From: JAKOWB01 sp038363005
GTDB taxonomy: Bacteria; Pseudomonadota; Alphaproteobacteria; Kiloniellales; JACOMY01
Assembly (NCBI GenBank): GCA_038363005.1
Contig: JBBQBI010000004.1
Span: 186,001 to 250,000 of the forward strand
DNA: 64,000 nucleotides
Reading direction: 5' to 3'
The notes beneath the pieces were generated by a model, which saw only the letters and a list, made by a program, of their open reading frames with translations, did not search any database and was not told where the DNA came from. Positions within the stretch are counted from its first letter, which is position 1, and every line of letters starts with the position of its first letter. Of this stretch, positions 1 to 7,751 are shown one piece after another. The position numbers were made by a program, and so were the translations under genes.

Positions 1-85
1 AGCCACGTGCCAGCGCCTCGCCGATGCCGCTGGAGGCGCCGGTGATCAGGATGGTGCTGGCGATTGCCTGGGACGTCATCGTCAT
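1..85 (-). CDS. SDR-family oxidoreductase, N-terminal fragment
   Basis: The window opens inside a minus-strand gene of which only the first 28 codons are visible. The deduced start is MTMTSQAIASTILITGASSG, and the glycine-rich TGASSGIG at residues 15-22 is the Rossmann-fold NAD(P)-binding motif of short-chain dehydrogenases/reductases. An ATG two codons further in (position 79) is an alternative start. It is divergent from yicC, 64 bases away. The substrate cannot be inferred because the catalytic YxxxK region lies outside the window. Confidence 0.75.
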   Translation of the reverse strand, partial: MTMTSQAIASTILITGASSGIGEALARG

Positions 86-90
86 GCGCC

Positions 91-118
91 TTCCGCTGCT
101 GCCTCGCTCTGCTATAAG
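91..118 (+). promoter_or_regulatory. Weak candidate sigma70-type promoter for yicC-gmk
   Basis: The short divergent gap contains TATAAG at 113-118, a good -10 match. A poor -35-like TTCCGC lies at 91-96 with a 16-base spacer. This is the only -10-like element in front of yicC; the assignment rests on position and one hexamer. Confidence 0.25.
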
Positions 119-149
119 GGCGCGGGCCCAGCAACGATAAAGCGACAGC

Positions 150-1061
150 ATGCCAGCGTCACGACCAGCACCGTCTCGCCCCCTGGCCTCGATGACCGGC
201 TTTGCCCGCGTCGAGGGTGGCCAGGGCCCACTGCACTGGGCGCTGGAAGCCAAGAGCGTGAACGGCAAGGCACTGGAGCTGCGGGTCCGCCTGCCGCCCG
301 GCTACGAGGCGCTGGAAGGCCAGTTGCGCCAGGCGGCGCAGAAGGCGCTGACCCGCGGCAACATCCAGGTCAACCTGCAGCTCGACCGCGGTGAGACGCG
401 CGCCAAGCTGACGGTGAACCAGGTGGTTCTGGACGAGCTGCTGGCGCTGACCCGCCGGCTGCAGAGCGAAGGCGCCGCGCCACCCAGCGCCGATGGCCTG
501 CTGGCCTTGAAGGGCGTGCTGGAGACTCAGGAAGAGGCTGAGGACGCCGAGGCGCTAGCCGCCCGGGAACGGGCCCTGGCGGGCGACGCCGAACGCCTCT
601 TCGTCGCCCTGGCCGAGGTGCGCCAGCGCGAAGGCAGCGCCCTGCAGGCGACGCTGGAAGGGCACCTGGATACCTTGGCCGGACTGGTCGCCGCCGCCGC
701 CGCCTGTGCCGCCGCGCAGCCCGCGGCGCTGCGCCAGCGCCTGGCCGATGCCCTGGCCGAGCTGCTGGGCGCCGCGCCGTCGCTGCCCGAGGAGCGCCTG
801 GCGCAGGAGGTGGCGCTGCTCGTGCTGAAGGGCGACATCCGCGAGGAGATCGACCGCCTGACGGCGCATGTCGCCGAGGCGCGGCGCCTGCTCGCTGCCG
901 GCGGCGCGGTCGGCCGCAAACTGGATTTCCTGTGCCAGGAGCTGAACCGCGAGGCCAACACGCTGTGCTCCAAGTCGCCTGACCTAGAGCTGACCCGTAT
1001 CGGCCTGGAGATGAAGGGCACGGTCGACCAGATCCGCGAGCAGGTGCAGAACGTCGAATGA
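150..1061 (+). CDS. yicC: YicC family endoribonuclease
   Basis: A 303-residue protein with both halves of the YicC family. MTGFAR at residues 15-20 is the conserved N-terminus of the YicC_N domain, and the C-terminus (MKGTVDQIREQVQNVE) is typical of the DUF1732 domain. Family members act as ribonucleases; the E. coli protein has been linked to sRNA turnover. Most homologues begin close to the MTGFAR motif, so the ATG at 192 is a realistic alternative start; neither ATG has a strong ribosome binding site. The stop overlaps the gmk start in an ATGA junction, so the two genes are translationally coupled, a common alphaproteobacterial arrangement. Confidence 0.93.
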   Translation: MPASRPAPSRPLASMTGFARVEGGQGPLHWALEAKSVNGKALELRVRLPPGYEALEGQLRQAAQKALTRGNIQVNLQLDRGETRAKLTVNQVVLDELLALTRRLQSEGAAPPSADGLLALKGVLETQEEAEDAEALAARERALAGDAERLFVALAEVRQREGSALQATLEGHLDTLAGLVAAAAACAAAQPAALRQRLADALAELLGAAPSLPEERLAQEVALLVLKGDIREEIDRLTAHVAEARRLLAAGGAVGRKLDFLCQELNREANTLCSKSPDLELTRIGLEMKGTVDQIREQVQNVE

Positions 1062-1723
1062 GGAGCCAGACCACCACGACGGCCGGCAACGGCCAACCGA
1101 TCCAGCGCCGCGGCTTCATGCTGGTGCTGTCCTCGCCCTCGGGCGCCGGCAAGACCACGATCTCGCGCCGGCTGCTGGAGCGTGACCGCGACCTGATGCT
1201 CTCGGTCTCCGCCACCACGCGGCCGCGCCGACCGGGCGAGGTGCAGGGGCGCGACTACCTCTTTGTCACGCCGGGCGAGTTCGAGGCCATGGTGCGCGAG
1301 GGCCAGTTCCTTGAGCACGCCGTGGTCTTCGGCCTGCGCTATGGCACGCCGCACGCGCCGGTGGACGAGGCGCTGGCCGAGGGCCGCGACGTGCTGTTCG
1401 ACATCGACTGGCAGGGTACCCAGCAGGTGGCCGAGAAGGCGCGCGACGACCTGGTCAGCGTCTTCATCCTGCCGCCCTCGACCAGCGAGCTGGAGCGCCG
1501 CCTCTATGCCCGCGCCCGCGACCCCGAGGACGTGGTGCGCAACCGCATGGCCCGCGCCAGCGACGAGATGAGCCACTGGCCGGAATACGACTACGTCATC
1601 GTCAACCGTGATTTCGACGAGTCGGTCCGTCAGGTCGAGGCCATCGTCCAGGCCGAGCGCCTGCGTCGCGAACGCCAGGTCGGCCTGGGCGCCTTCGTGC
1701 GCTGGCTGCGCGAAGGAAAATAG
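1058..1723 (+). CDS. gmk: Guanylate kinase
   Basis: A 221-residue protein that phosphorylates GMP (or dGMP) to GDP with ATP in the cytoplasm. The P-loop SPSGAGKTT is at about residues 26-34, followed by the guanylate-kinase signature around SVSATTRPRRPGE at residues 48-60. An unusual hydrophilic extension of about 20 residues precedes the core; the internal ATG before LVLSSPSG (residue 21) would be too late for a full first strand. The start overlaps the yicC stop (ATGA). Length and motifs are otherwise normal for the family. Confidence 0.97.
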   Translation: MRSQTTTTAGNGQPIQRRGFMLVLSSPSGAGKTTISRRLLERDRDLMLSVSATTRPRRPGEVQGRDYLFVTPGEFEAMVREGQFLEHAVVFGLRYGTPHAPVDEALAEGRDVLFDIDWQGTQQVAEKARDDLVSVFILPPSTSELERRLYARARDPEDVVRNRMARASDEMSHWPEYDYVIVNRDFDESVRQVEAIVQAERLRRERQVGLGAFVRWLREGK

Positions 1724-1829
1724 CGCCGCCGGGAACCGCGCGGCCCCAATGGCAGTTTCCGCTTTGCCGAGCCCGCAGGTGCCGCCCCGGCAAGGGTCCG
1801 GGGCCCTGCGCTGGCCGAAGGAGGGAAAC

Positions 1830-2144
1830 ATGTCCGGGAAGTCTGTCATTGCCCGTGGCCGCAAGGCAGCCGCCAAGGTCGTCGGGGAGGCCGCCGAGGG
1901 CCTGGGCGAGGTGAAGACCGCCCTGGTCCGCCGTGGCAAGAGCGTAAAGCAGCAGGCGACGCGCCAGGCCGAGGCGGTAAAGCAGGCCGCCGACAAGGAG
2001 ATCAAGGCGCTGAAGCAGGCCGCCGGCAAGCGCACGGCCGCGCTGGAGAAGAAGGCGAGCCAGGTGAAGCGCCAGGTCAAGGTGATCGAGGGCGTCGCGG
2101 CCGACAGCGCGAAGAAAATCCGCCGGGCGATCGCCAAGATGTAG
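1830..2144 (+). CDS. Small Lys/Ala-rich basic protein, function unknown
   Basis: The ATG at 1830 is preceded by GGAGGG at 1820-1825, giving a 104-residue protein dominated by Lys, Ala, Gln, Val and Glu. It is built from irregular KQAA/KKAS-type segments predicted to form one long amphipathic helix, with no Cys or Trp and no signal peptide. Composition resembles histone-H1-like, phasin-like or apolipoprotein-like helical proteins, but I recognise no family motif. It lies 106 bases after gmk and converges with rsmA 7 bases downstream. A good Shine-Dalgarno site and the consistent composition support a real gene; DNA binding or a structural coat role are only guesses. Confidence 0.7.
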   Translation: MSGKSVIARGRKAAAKVVGEAAEGLGEVKTALVRRGKSVKQQATRQAEAVKQAADKEIKALKQAAGKRTAALEKKASQVKRQVKVIEGVAADSAKKIRRAIAKM

Positions 2145-2151
2145 TCGCCGG

Positions 2152-2994
2152 CTAGCTTTCTAGCCCCCTGGCCAGGGCGCAGAACTCCGCGACTGTCAGC
2201 GTCTCGGCCCGCCGGGTGCCGTCGATGCCGGCAGCCGCCAGCAGGGCGGCCGGATCCGGTCCCAGGCTCTTCAGGCTCTGCCGCAACATCTTCCGGCGCT
2301 GGCCGAAGGCGGCGGCGGTGACGCGCTCCAGCAGCGCCAGGCGGGCCGGCGCCAGCGGGACTGGCCGCGGCACCAGGCGGACCACGCTGGAGACCACCTT
2401 GGGCGGCGGCACGAAGGCGCTGGGGGCGATATCGAAGCAGAGCTTCGGCTGAGTCAGCCACTGCGCCAGCACCGCCAGGCGGCCGTAGTGCTCGCTGTCC
2501 GGCGCGGCGACCACGCGCTGCGCCACTTCCTTCTGGAACATCAGCGTCAGGCCGCCGAGGCAGGTGGGGTCCGCCGCCAGGGCGCCCAACCAGCCGATCA
2601 GCAAGGCGGTGCCGACGTTGTAGGGCAGGTTGGCCACCACTTGGCGCGGCGCCTGGCCCAGGGTCCAGGTCGGCAGCGCCAGGGCGTCGCCCTCGATGAC
2701 CTCAAGGCGTCCCGGGAAAGCGGCGGCCAGCTCGGCCAGCGCGGGCAGGCAGCGCGGGTCCTTCTCGACCGCGATGACCCGCCGGCAGGGCGTCTCCAGC
2801 AGGGCGCGGGTCAGGCCGCCGGGACCGGGGCCGATCTCCAGCACATCCTGGCCGGTCAGGTCGCCGGCCTGGCGGGCGACCCGCCGGGTCAGATTGAGGT
2901 CGAGCAGGAAGTGCTGCCCCAGGCTCTTGGCCGCCAGCAGGCCGTGGCGGCGGATGACCTCGGCCAGCGTCGGCAGCGGCGGTGGCGCCGTCAG
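2152..2994 (-). CDS. rsmA: 16S rRNA (adenine1518-N6/adenine1519-N6)-dimethyltransferase
   Basis: This is the KsgA dimethyltransferase that makes the m6,2A pair in helix 45 of 16S rRNA. SAM motif I EIGPGPGG is at about residues 53-60 and motif IV NLPY at about 122-125. The conserved N-terminal SLGQHFL at residues 24-30 is needed for SAM binding and lies upstream of the first conventional start, a GTG at 2844. The frame has no ATG, GTG or TTG between there and the surA stop. A CTG at 2994-2992, overlapping the surA TGA as CTGA, gives 280 residues, the usual family length. I therefore place the start at CTG, presumably reached by translational coupling. Direct surA-rsmA adjacency lacks the pdxA gene often found between them. 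Confidence 0.88.
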   Translation of the reverse strand: MTAPPPLPTLAEVIRRHGLLAAKSLGQHFLLDLNLTRRVARQAGDLTGQDVLEIGPGPGGLTRALLETPCRRVIAVEKDPRCLPALAELAAAFPGRLEVIEGDALALPTWTLGQAPRQVVANLPYNVGTALLIGWLGALAADPTCLGGLTLMFQKEVAQRVVAAPDSEHYGRLAVLAQWLTQPKLCFDIAPSAFVPPPKVVSSVVRLVPRPVPLAPARLALLERVTAAAFGQRRKMLRQSLKSLGPDPAALLAAAGIDGTRRAETLTVAEFCALARGLES

Positions 2995-4262
2995 ATGCGA
3001 ATCTCGACGTTGGCGGCGCGGCGCAGGTCGCGCATCAGCCGGCGGGCCAGCACCTCGACCTTGTCGCGGATCAGGGTCTCTTCCACCTTGCTGCGGTTGA
3101 TGCCGCCGTCCTGGCGGTCGCAGACCACCACGGTGGCGACACCGCCGGGCACCTCGACCGGCGGGCTGGGCTGGTTCAGTGGCAGGGCCGCCACCACCTG
3201 GCGCAGGTTGCCAGGCAGGTCGCCGATGCTGACGGTGCCCAGGTCGACGGTGCCGGGGGCGTGCATCTTCTCGGCCACCGCGGCGACATCGGTGCAGCTG
3301 GTGATGGCGGCCGCGGCCTCGACCGCGCGGGCGGCCGCGCGCTCCAGCGCCTCTCGCGTGCGTTCGCGCAATGGGAAGAAGACCTGCTTAAGCGTGACGG
3401 TCACGTCATTTTCCGGTGCCGTTCTCTGATCTCTTACTAAAATCAGATAGATACCGTTCACTGTTTCGATGGGTTCTGAGAGTTGGCCGGCCTTCATCGT
3501 ACGGATCGCGTCCTCCAGCTCCGCCGGCAGCTGGCCGGCCTCGACCCAGCCCAGGTCGCCGCCATTGGGCGCGCTGGCGGATTGCGAGAACTGGCGGGCC
3601 AGGGCGGGGAAATTGGCGCCCTTCTTCAGGTCGGCGAGGATCTGCTGCGCTTGCTCGCGGACCGGCGCCTCCTCGGTCACGTTGTCGATGCCCAGGAAGA
3701 TCTCGGCCAGCAGTCGCTGCGGCTGGTCCTTCGTGGCCTCCAGGCGGGCCACCGCCTCGTCGATCTCCTCCTGGGTGATCAGCACCTGCGGGCGCAGGCG
3801 GCGAATCACCACCTGCTGCCAGGTCAGCTGCGCGCGGATCTGGCCCTTCAGGTAGTCCGGCAGGATGCCCGACTGGACCAGCGCCTGGGCCAGCTGCTCC
3901 GGCTTCAGGTTGTTGTTGCTGGCGATCTTGGCGAAGGTCTGGTCGACCTGCGACTCGTCGATGGTGATGTTGAGGCGGCGGGCCTCCTGCGCCTGGATCA
4001 TCTCGTCGACCAGGGCGCGGATCACCTGGGGCTGGAGACGCTGGCGGGTCTCCTCGTTCTCGCGCAGCCCGGCCGAGATCATCGCCAGGCGCAGGCGCAT
4101 GACCAGCTCCAGCTCGCTGACCACCTCGTCGTTGACGACAATGGCAGCACGCAAGGTGTCCTGTGCCTGGCTGGCAGCCGGCGACAGCACCACCAGCCCG
4201 GTGGCCAGCGTCAGCAGGGCAAATACGGAACCGACGGCCCGCAGCATGTTGGCACGCAGCAT
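2991..4262 (-). CDS. surA: Periplasmic chaperone / peptidyl-prolyl isomerase SurA
   Basis: A 423-residue exported protein that escorts outer-membrane proteins, such as the LptD encoded just upstream, to the BAM machinery. A signal peptide ends near SQAQ (about residue 34), followed by the SurA N-domain. A parvulin domain lies at about residues 185-280 (LAEIF, GGDLGWVEAG, YLILVRDQR), followed by a second, more degenerate parvulin-like module to about 400. The frame is open to a GTG at 4283, but AGGGAGG lies within that extension and spaces correctly to the ATG at 4262, so I use 4262. A short AT-rich, rare-codon patch at about 3412-3478 encodes the last parvulin strand. Confidence 0.95.
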   Translation of the reverse strand: MLRANMLRAVGSVFALLTLATGLVVLSPAASQAQDTLRAAIVVNDEVVSELELVMRLRLAMISAGLRENEETRQRLQPQVIRALVDEMIQAQEARRLNITIDESQVDQTFAKIASNNNLKPEQLAQALVQSGILPDYLKGQIRAQLTWQQVVIRRLRPQVLITQEEIDEAVARLEATKDQPQRLLAEIFLGIDNVTEEAPVREQAQQILADLKKGANFPALARQFSQSASAPNGGDLGWVEAGQLPAELEDAIRTMKAGQLSEPIETVNGIYLILVRDQRTAPENDVTVTLKQVFFPLRERTREALERAAARAVEAAAAITSCTDVAAVAEKMHAPGTVDLGTVSIGDLPGNLRQVVAALPLNQPSPPVEVPGGVATVVVCDRQDGGINRSKVEETLIRDKVEVLARRLMRDLRRAANVEIRI

Positions 4263-4372
4263 GGTGGGCACCTCCCTAGGCACTTCTTGTTGTTCTTTTC
4301 ATCACCATGCTGGCAAGGCAAAAGTGAGGCGGCGCTTCGACGCGGGATGCCAAAAGCCTGCTGCACACAAGG

Positions 4373-6589
4373 TCAATCGAGACTGATTTCACCCAGGTTG
4401 CGAAGCACGATGCGCAGGAAGAAGGCGTTGTCCGGTTCGATCTCACGGTCGCGGAAGTTGGTCCGCTCGTAGACGCCTTCGATGGTGAAGCACTCGTCCT
4501 TATACCGCAAACCAGCGCGCGTGGTGAGCGGCAGGTTCAGTTCCAGGTCGCGGCGGTGGGAGACGAAGGCCGACCAGTGCTCGGTAAACTGGCTGCTCAG
4601 CCGTGCATAGATCTCCTCGCGGTTGCCGACTAGCGAGGCGTCTTCAGAGGACAGGATCTTGTCCGAGAAGAGATAGCCGATCTGCAGGTTGAGCTCCGGC
4701 ACCCCGGCGTAGAGGCTGACCTCGTGCCGGGTGAAGGAGAAGTTCTCCTCGCTGACGCGGAAACGGTAGGAGGCGTCGAGCCACGAGGCCGGGCTGACCT
4801 GCAGGTGGCCGACGATGTCGGAGAAGTGGTCCTGCAGGCCGGTGCCGGGCCCGAAGACGTCGTCCTTGATCGGCCGCCAGCTCTGGCCGACGAAGATCGA
4901 GGTATAGCCGCCCAGGTCGCTCAGCGCCGACCACTTCAGGCCGTAGTCGATGCGCGGGCCGGGATCGACGCGGTCGATGCCGCTGAAGCGGTTGAGCGCG
5001 AAGAGGTTGGTGTCGTCGAACTCCAGGTCCAGCGAGTCCTCGTTGGGAATCTCCTCCGGGTTCATGCCGGGGGGCGCCAGGCGGATCTGCACGATGGGTT
5101 CGATCACCTGGCGCATGGTGCCGGTCTGCCGCACGAAGGGATAGCGCCACTGCAGCGCCAGCTCGGGGAAGATGCGGCCGGCGAACTGGTCGTTGCCGTT
5201 GCCCGGATCGATCAGGTCGGGGTTGCTCGGGTCGTAGTCGCTGGTCCAGTAGCCGTCGGCCTGCAGGCGGGCGGTCAGGGTGTAGATCTCGCCGCGGCGC
5301 GAGGTGTAGGGCAGGGTCCAGGACCCGGCCACCGACAGGCGGCGGGTGTCGCGGCCCTCTTCGCGGAATAGCGACAGGACATTGGCGTCAACCCGGTAGA
5401 CCCCGCCCCATTTGCCCGGTTCGCTGACGAAATTGTAGTCGATCAGCGGGACGATGATGGGTTCCTGCTCGTTGATATCCTGCGCCCGCAGGCCCTGGTA
5501 GGTGATGGCCTGGATGCCGCCATAGCTGCGCCCCTGGAAGCCCTCGGCGTAGAGCTTGGAGGTCAGCGTCGAGGGGCTGCCGAAGTTGTAGACCCGCAGG
5601 TAGGTATCGTCGGTGGCGCGGTCGACGTGGAAGCCCCAGCGATAGGTCTCGTTGATGTCGAAGCGCCCGTCGCCGCGGATGTGGCCGCGGAAGCGATCCG
5701 GCTTGACCAGGTTGTTGTTGCTTTCGATGTCGGCAACCGTGGCGCTTCCGAGCAGTTCCAGATAGCCGTCTTCGAACAGCTGACGGTACTCGACCTTGCC
5801 GACCACGCCCTGCTTCGTGGTGATAATCGGCGTCAAGGTAACGTCAGAAGTATCTGAAAGAACTAGAAAATACGGTATCTCGAACTGATAGCCAAGCTGG
5901 TCGCTGCTGCCGAAGCCGGGTGCCAGCAGGCCGGACTGGCGCTTCACCGTCGGGTCCGGGTGCGAGAAGTAGGGGGTGTAGAACACCGGGACGCCGAAGA
6001 ACTCCATCCAGGCATCGCGGTAGGTCACGGTCTTCTTGGTCTGGTCCCACACCACCTTGTTGGCCTTGATCTGCCACAGCGGCGCGCGGGTCGGGTCCTT
6101 CTGGCACAGGTCGCAGGGGCTGTAGACCGTCTTCGACAGCTCGGTCCGGTCGCCCCCGGTGCGGGTGCCGCTGGCTGCGGCCATGCGGCTGTGGTCGGCC
6201 ATCAGCACGCGGATGTCGCGCACGAAGCCTTCGCGCAGGTCGCCGGTGACCTCCATGTAGTCGGCGAAGATCACGTCGCCCGTAGGTTCGAGCAGGGCGA
6301 CGTTGCCGGTGGCGATGACCACGTCGGTGTTGGTGTTGTAGCTGACGGTATCGGCGACCAGGACGCGGTTGCCCTGCGAGATCTCCACATGTCCGCGCGC
6401 GGTGACGATGCCCAGTGTCTGGTCGTTGCTGATGGAGTCGGCGGTGATCAGCGAGGGCAGGTCGCCGCCGACCGCCGGTGTCTTGGTCTGCGCCACGGCG
6501 GGCGCCATTGCCGCCGGCGCGTTCAGCGCCAGCAGTGCAACGAGCAAGAGTCCGACCCTTCGGCCGAGCTGCGCCCCGGACAACCGCAA
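4373..6589 (-). CDS. lptD: LPS-assembly outer-membrane protein LptD
   Basis: LptD is the beta-barrel that, with LptE, inserts lipopolysaccharide into the outer leaflet. After a signal peptide (about residues 1-34) comes the periplasmic OstA/LptA-like beta-jellyroll (ITADSISNDQTLG to EVTGDLREGF), then a C-terminal barrel of about 500 residues. The cysteines C159, C162 and C700 could form the disulfides known to gate LptD maturation. The frame is open to an ATG at 6655 inside lptG, but an AGGGGGGAG site precedes a TTG at 6589 by 8 bases and puts the signal peptide at the N-terminus (738 residues), so I prefer TTG. It lies between lptG and surA on one transcript. Confidence 0.95.
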   Translation of the reverse strand: MRLSGAQLGRRVGLLLVALLALNAPAAMAPAVAQTKTPAVGGDLPSLITADSISNDQTLGIVTARGHVEISQGNRVLVADTVSYNTNTDVVIATGNVALLEPTGDVIFADYMEVTGDLREGFVRDIRVLMADHSRMAAASGTRTGGDRTELSKTVYSPCDLCQKDPTRAPLWQIKANKVVWDQTKKTVTYRDAWMEFFGVPVFYTPYFSHPDPTVKRQSGLLAPGFGSSDQLGYQFEIPYFLVLSDTSDVTLTPIITTKQGVVGKVEYRQLFEDGYLELLGSATVADIESNNNLVKPDRFRGHIRGDGRFDINETYRWGFHVDRATDDTYLRVYNFGSPSTLTSKLYAEGFQGRSYGGIQAITYQGLRAQDINEQEPIIVPLIDYNFVSEPGKWGGVYRVDANVLSLFREEGRDTRRLSVAGSWTLPYTSRRGEIYTLTARLQADGYWTSDYDPSNPDLIDPGNGNDQFAGRIFPELALQWRYPFVRQTGTMRQVIEPIVQIRLAPPGMNPEEIPNEDSLDLEFDDTNLFALNRFSGIDRVDPGPRIDYGLKWSALSDLGGYTSIFVGQSWRPIKDDVFGPGTGLQDHFSDIVGHLQVSPASWLDASYRFRVSEENFSFTRHEVSLYAGVPELNLQIGYLFSDKILSSEDASLVGNREEIYARLSSQFTEHWSAFVSHRRDLELNLPLTTRAGLRYKDECFTIEGVYERTNFRDREIEPDNAFFLRIVLRNLGEISLD

Positions 6590-6623
6590 GACCCCACTCC
6601 CCCCTGGCGATCCAGTCCCCGGA

Positions 6624-7751
6624 TCAGCCGTCTTCCAGATGCAGCAGCATGGCAATGCCCAGCATCAGCGAGATGCTGGTCGGCGTCCAAGCCGCCAGAA
6701 CCAGAGGCAGTTTACCAGAAAGCCCCAGGGCAAATACGAAATTCGACAGGAAATACAACACGAAACCCACCACCACCCCAAGCCCGATGATGACCGTGAC
6801 GCCGCCGCGGCGCGGGGGACGCATGGCAAAGGTTGCAGCAATCACCACCATGGCGGCGAACAGCAGCGGCTGGGCCAGCAGGCGGTGGAACTGCAGCTTC
6901 AGGCGTTCGGAGGAGAAGCCAGCGGATTCCAGCACCTCGGCATAGCTCGGGATCTGCCAGAAGGAGATGGTTTCCGGCGGCGCGAAGTTGTCGTTCAGCC
7001 GGTCGCGCGTCATCTCGGTGGCGATCTTCACGGTCTCCAGGCGCTTCGGCGGCTCGCCCGGGACCGACTCCCAGACCCCTTCGAGGCGCCAGGCGCCGGG
7101 GTCGAGCACCGCGCGATCGGCATCCCAGCGACCGAGAAAGTGGTCCTTCTGGTCGAAGCGCAGCACCATCACACGCTCCAGCTGGTCGCCGGCGCCGGTG
7201 ACCTTTTCGGCCTGGATGACGAAGATCTGCTCGCCCTCCACCTGGCGCAGCCAGAGCCCAGTCTTCGACACCGTGATGATCGAGGTCTGCTGCTTCAGGA
7301 TCAGCGCCTCCATCTGCACGAAGCGCTTCATCAGCACCGCGGCCAGCGGGTTCAACACGCTAAAGGCCAGCACGCCGATGATGACCGCGACCCCCAGCGG
7401 CGGCAGCAGGAACTGCCAGATCGAGACGCCGGCGGCGCGGGTCACCACCAGCTCGTGGGTGCGGGTCAGGCGCCAGAACAGCCCCATGCCGGCGCCCAGC
7501 ACGGCGAAGGGCAGCACGTCCTGCGAGATCTGTGGCACGCGCAGCAGCGCCAGCTGGATCACCAGGCCCAGGGACGACTGCTGCTTGTTGGCCAGGCGGT
7601 CCAGCATGTCGACGATGGTGGCCAGGGTGATGACCGCCAGCAGCAGCCCGAACAGCGCCAGGAACCACATCAGGAACTGGCGGGCCAGATAGCCGGTCAG
7701 GGTCCCGGAAAGCCGCCGCCGGCGGGCACGGGGCAGGACGATGGTGCTCAT
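6624..7751 (-). CDS. lptG: LPS export ABC transporter permease LptG
   Basis: One of the two inner-membrane permeases of the LptB2FG complex that extracts LPS and passes it to LptC. The 375-residue protein has the family layout: an N-terminal transmembrane bundle starting LTGYLARQFLMWFLALFG, a large periplasmic beta-jellyroll domain in the middle, and a C-terminal bundle of three helices. The ATG at 7751 overlaps the lptF stop as ATGA; longer open frames upstream run inside lptF and are not real. The last helices are encoded by an AT-rich patch (about 6700-6775). The stop lies 34 bases before the preferred lptD start. Confidence 0.96.
   Translation of the reverse strand: MSTIVLPRARRRRLSGTLTGYLARQFLMWFLALFGLLLAVITLATIVDMLDRLANKQQSSLGLVIQLALLRVPQISQDVLPFAVLGAGMGLFWRLTRTHELVVTRAAGVSIWQFLLPPLGVAVIIGVLAFSVLNPLAAVLMKRFVQMEALILKQQTSIITVSKTGLWLRQVEGEQIFVIQAEKVTGAGDQLERVMVLRFDQKDHFLGRWDADRAVLDPGAWRLEGVWESVPGEPPKRLETVKIATEMTRDRLNDNFAPPETISFWQIPSYAEVLESAGFSSERLKLQFHRLLAQPLLFAAMVVIAATFAMRPPRRGGVTVIIGLGVVVGFVLYFLSNFVFALGLSGKLPLVLAAWTPTSISLMLGIAMLLHLEDG

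Noticed and set aside
527..2461. A 644-codon open frame on the minus strand across yicC, gmk and the small basic gene
   Set aside because: It is antisense to three supported genes, has low-complexity Arg/Ala/Pro composition and no motif; open frames of this kind are expected in GC-rich DNA.
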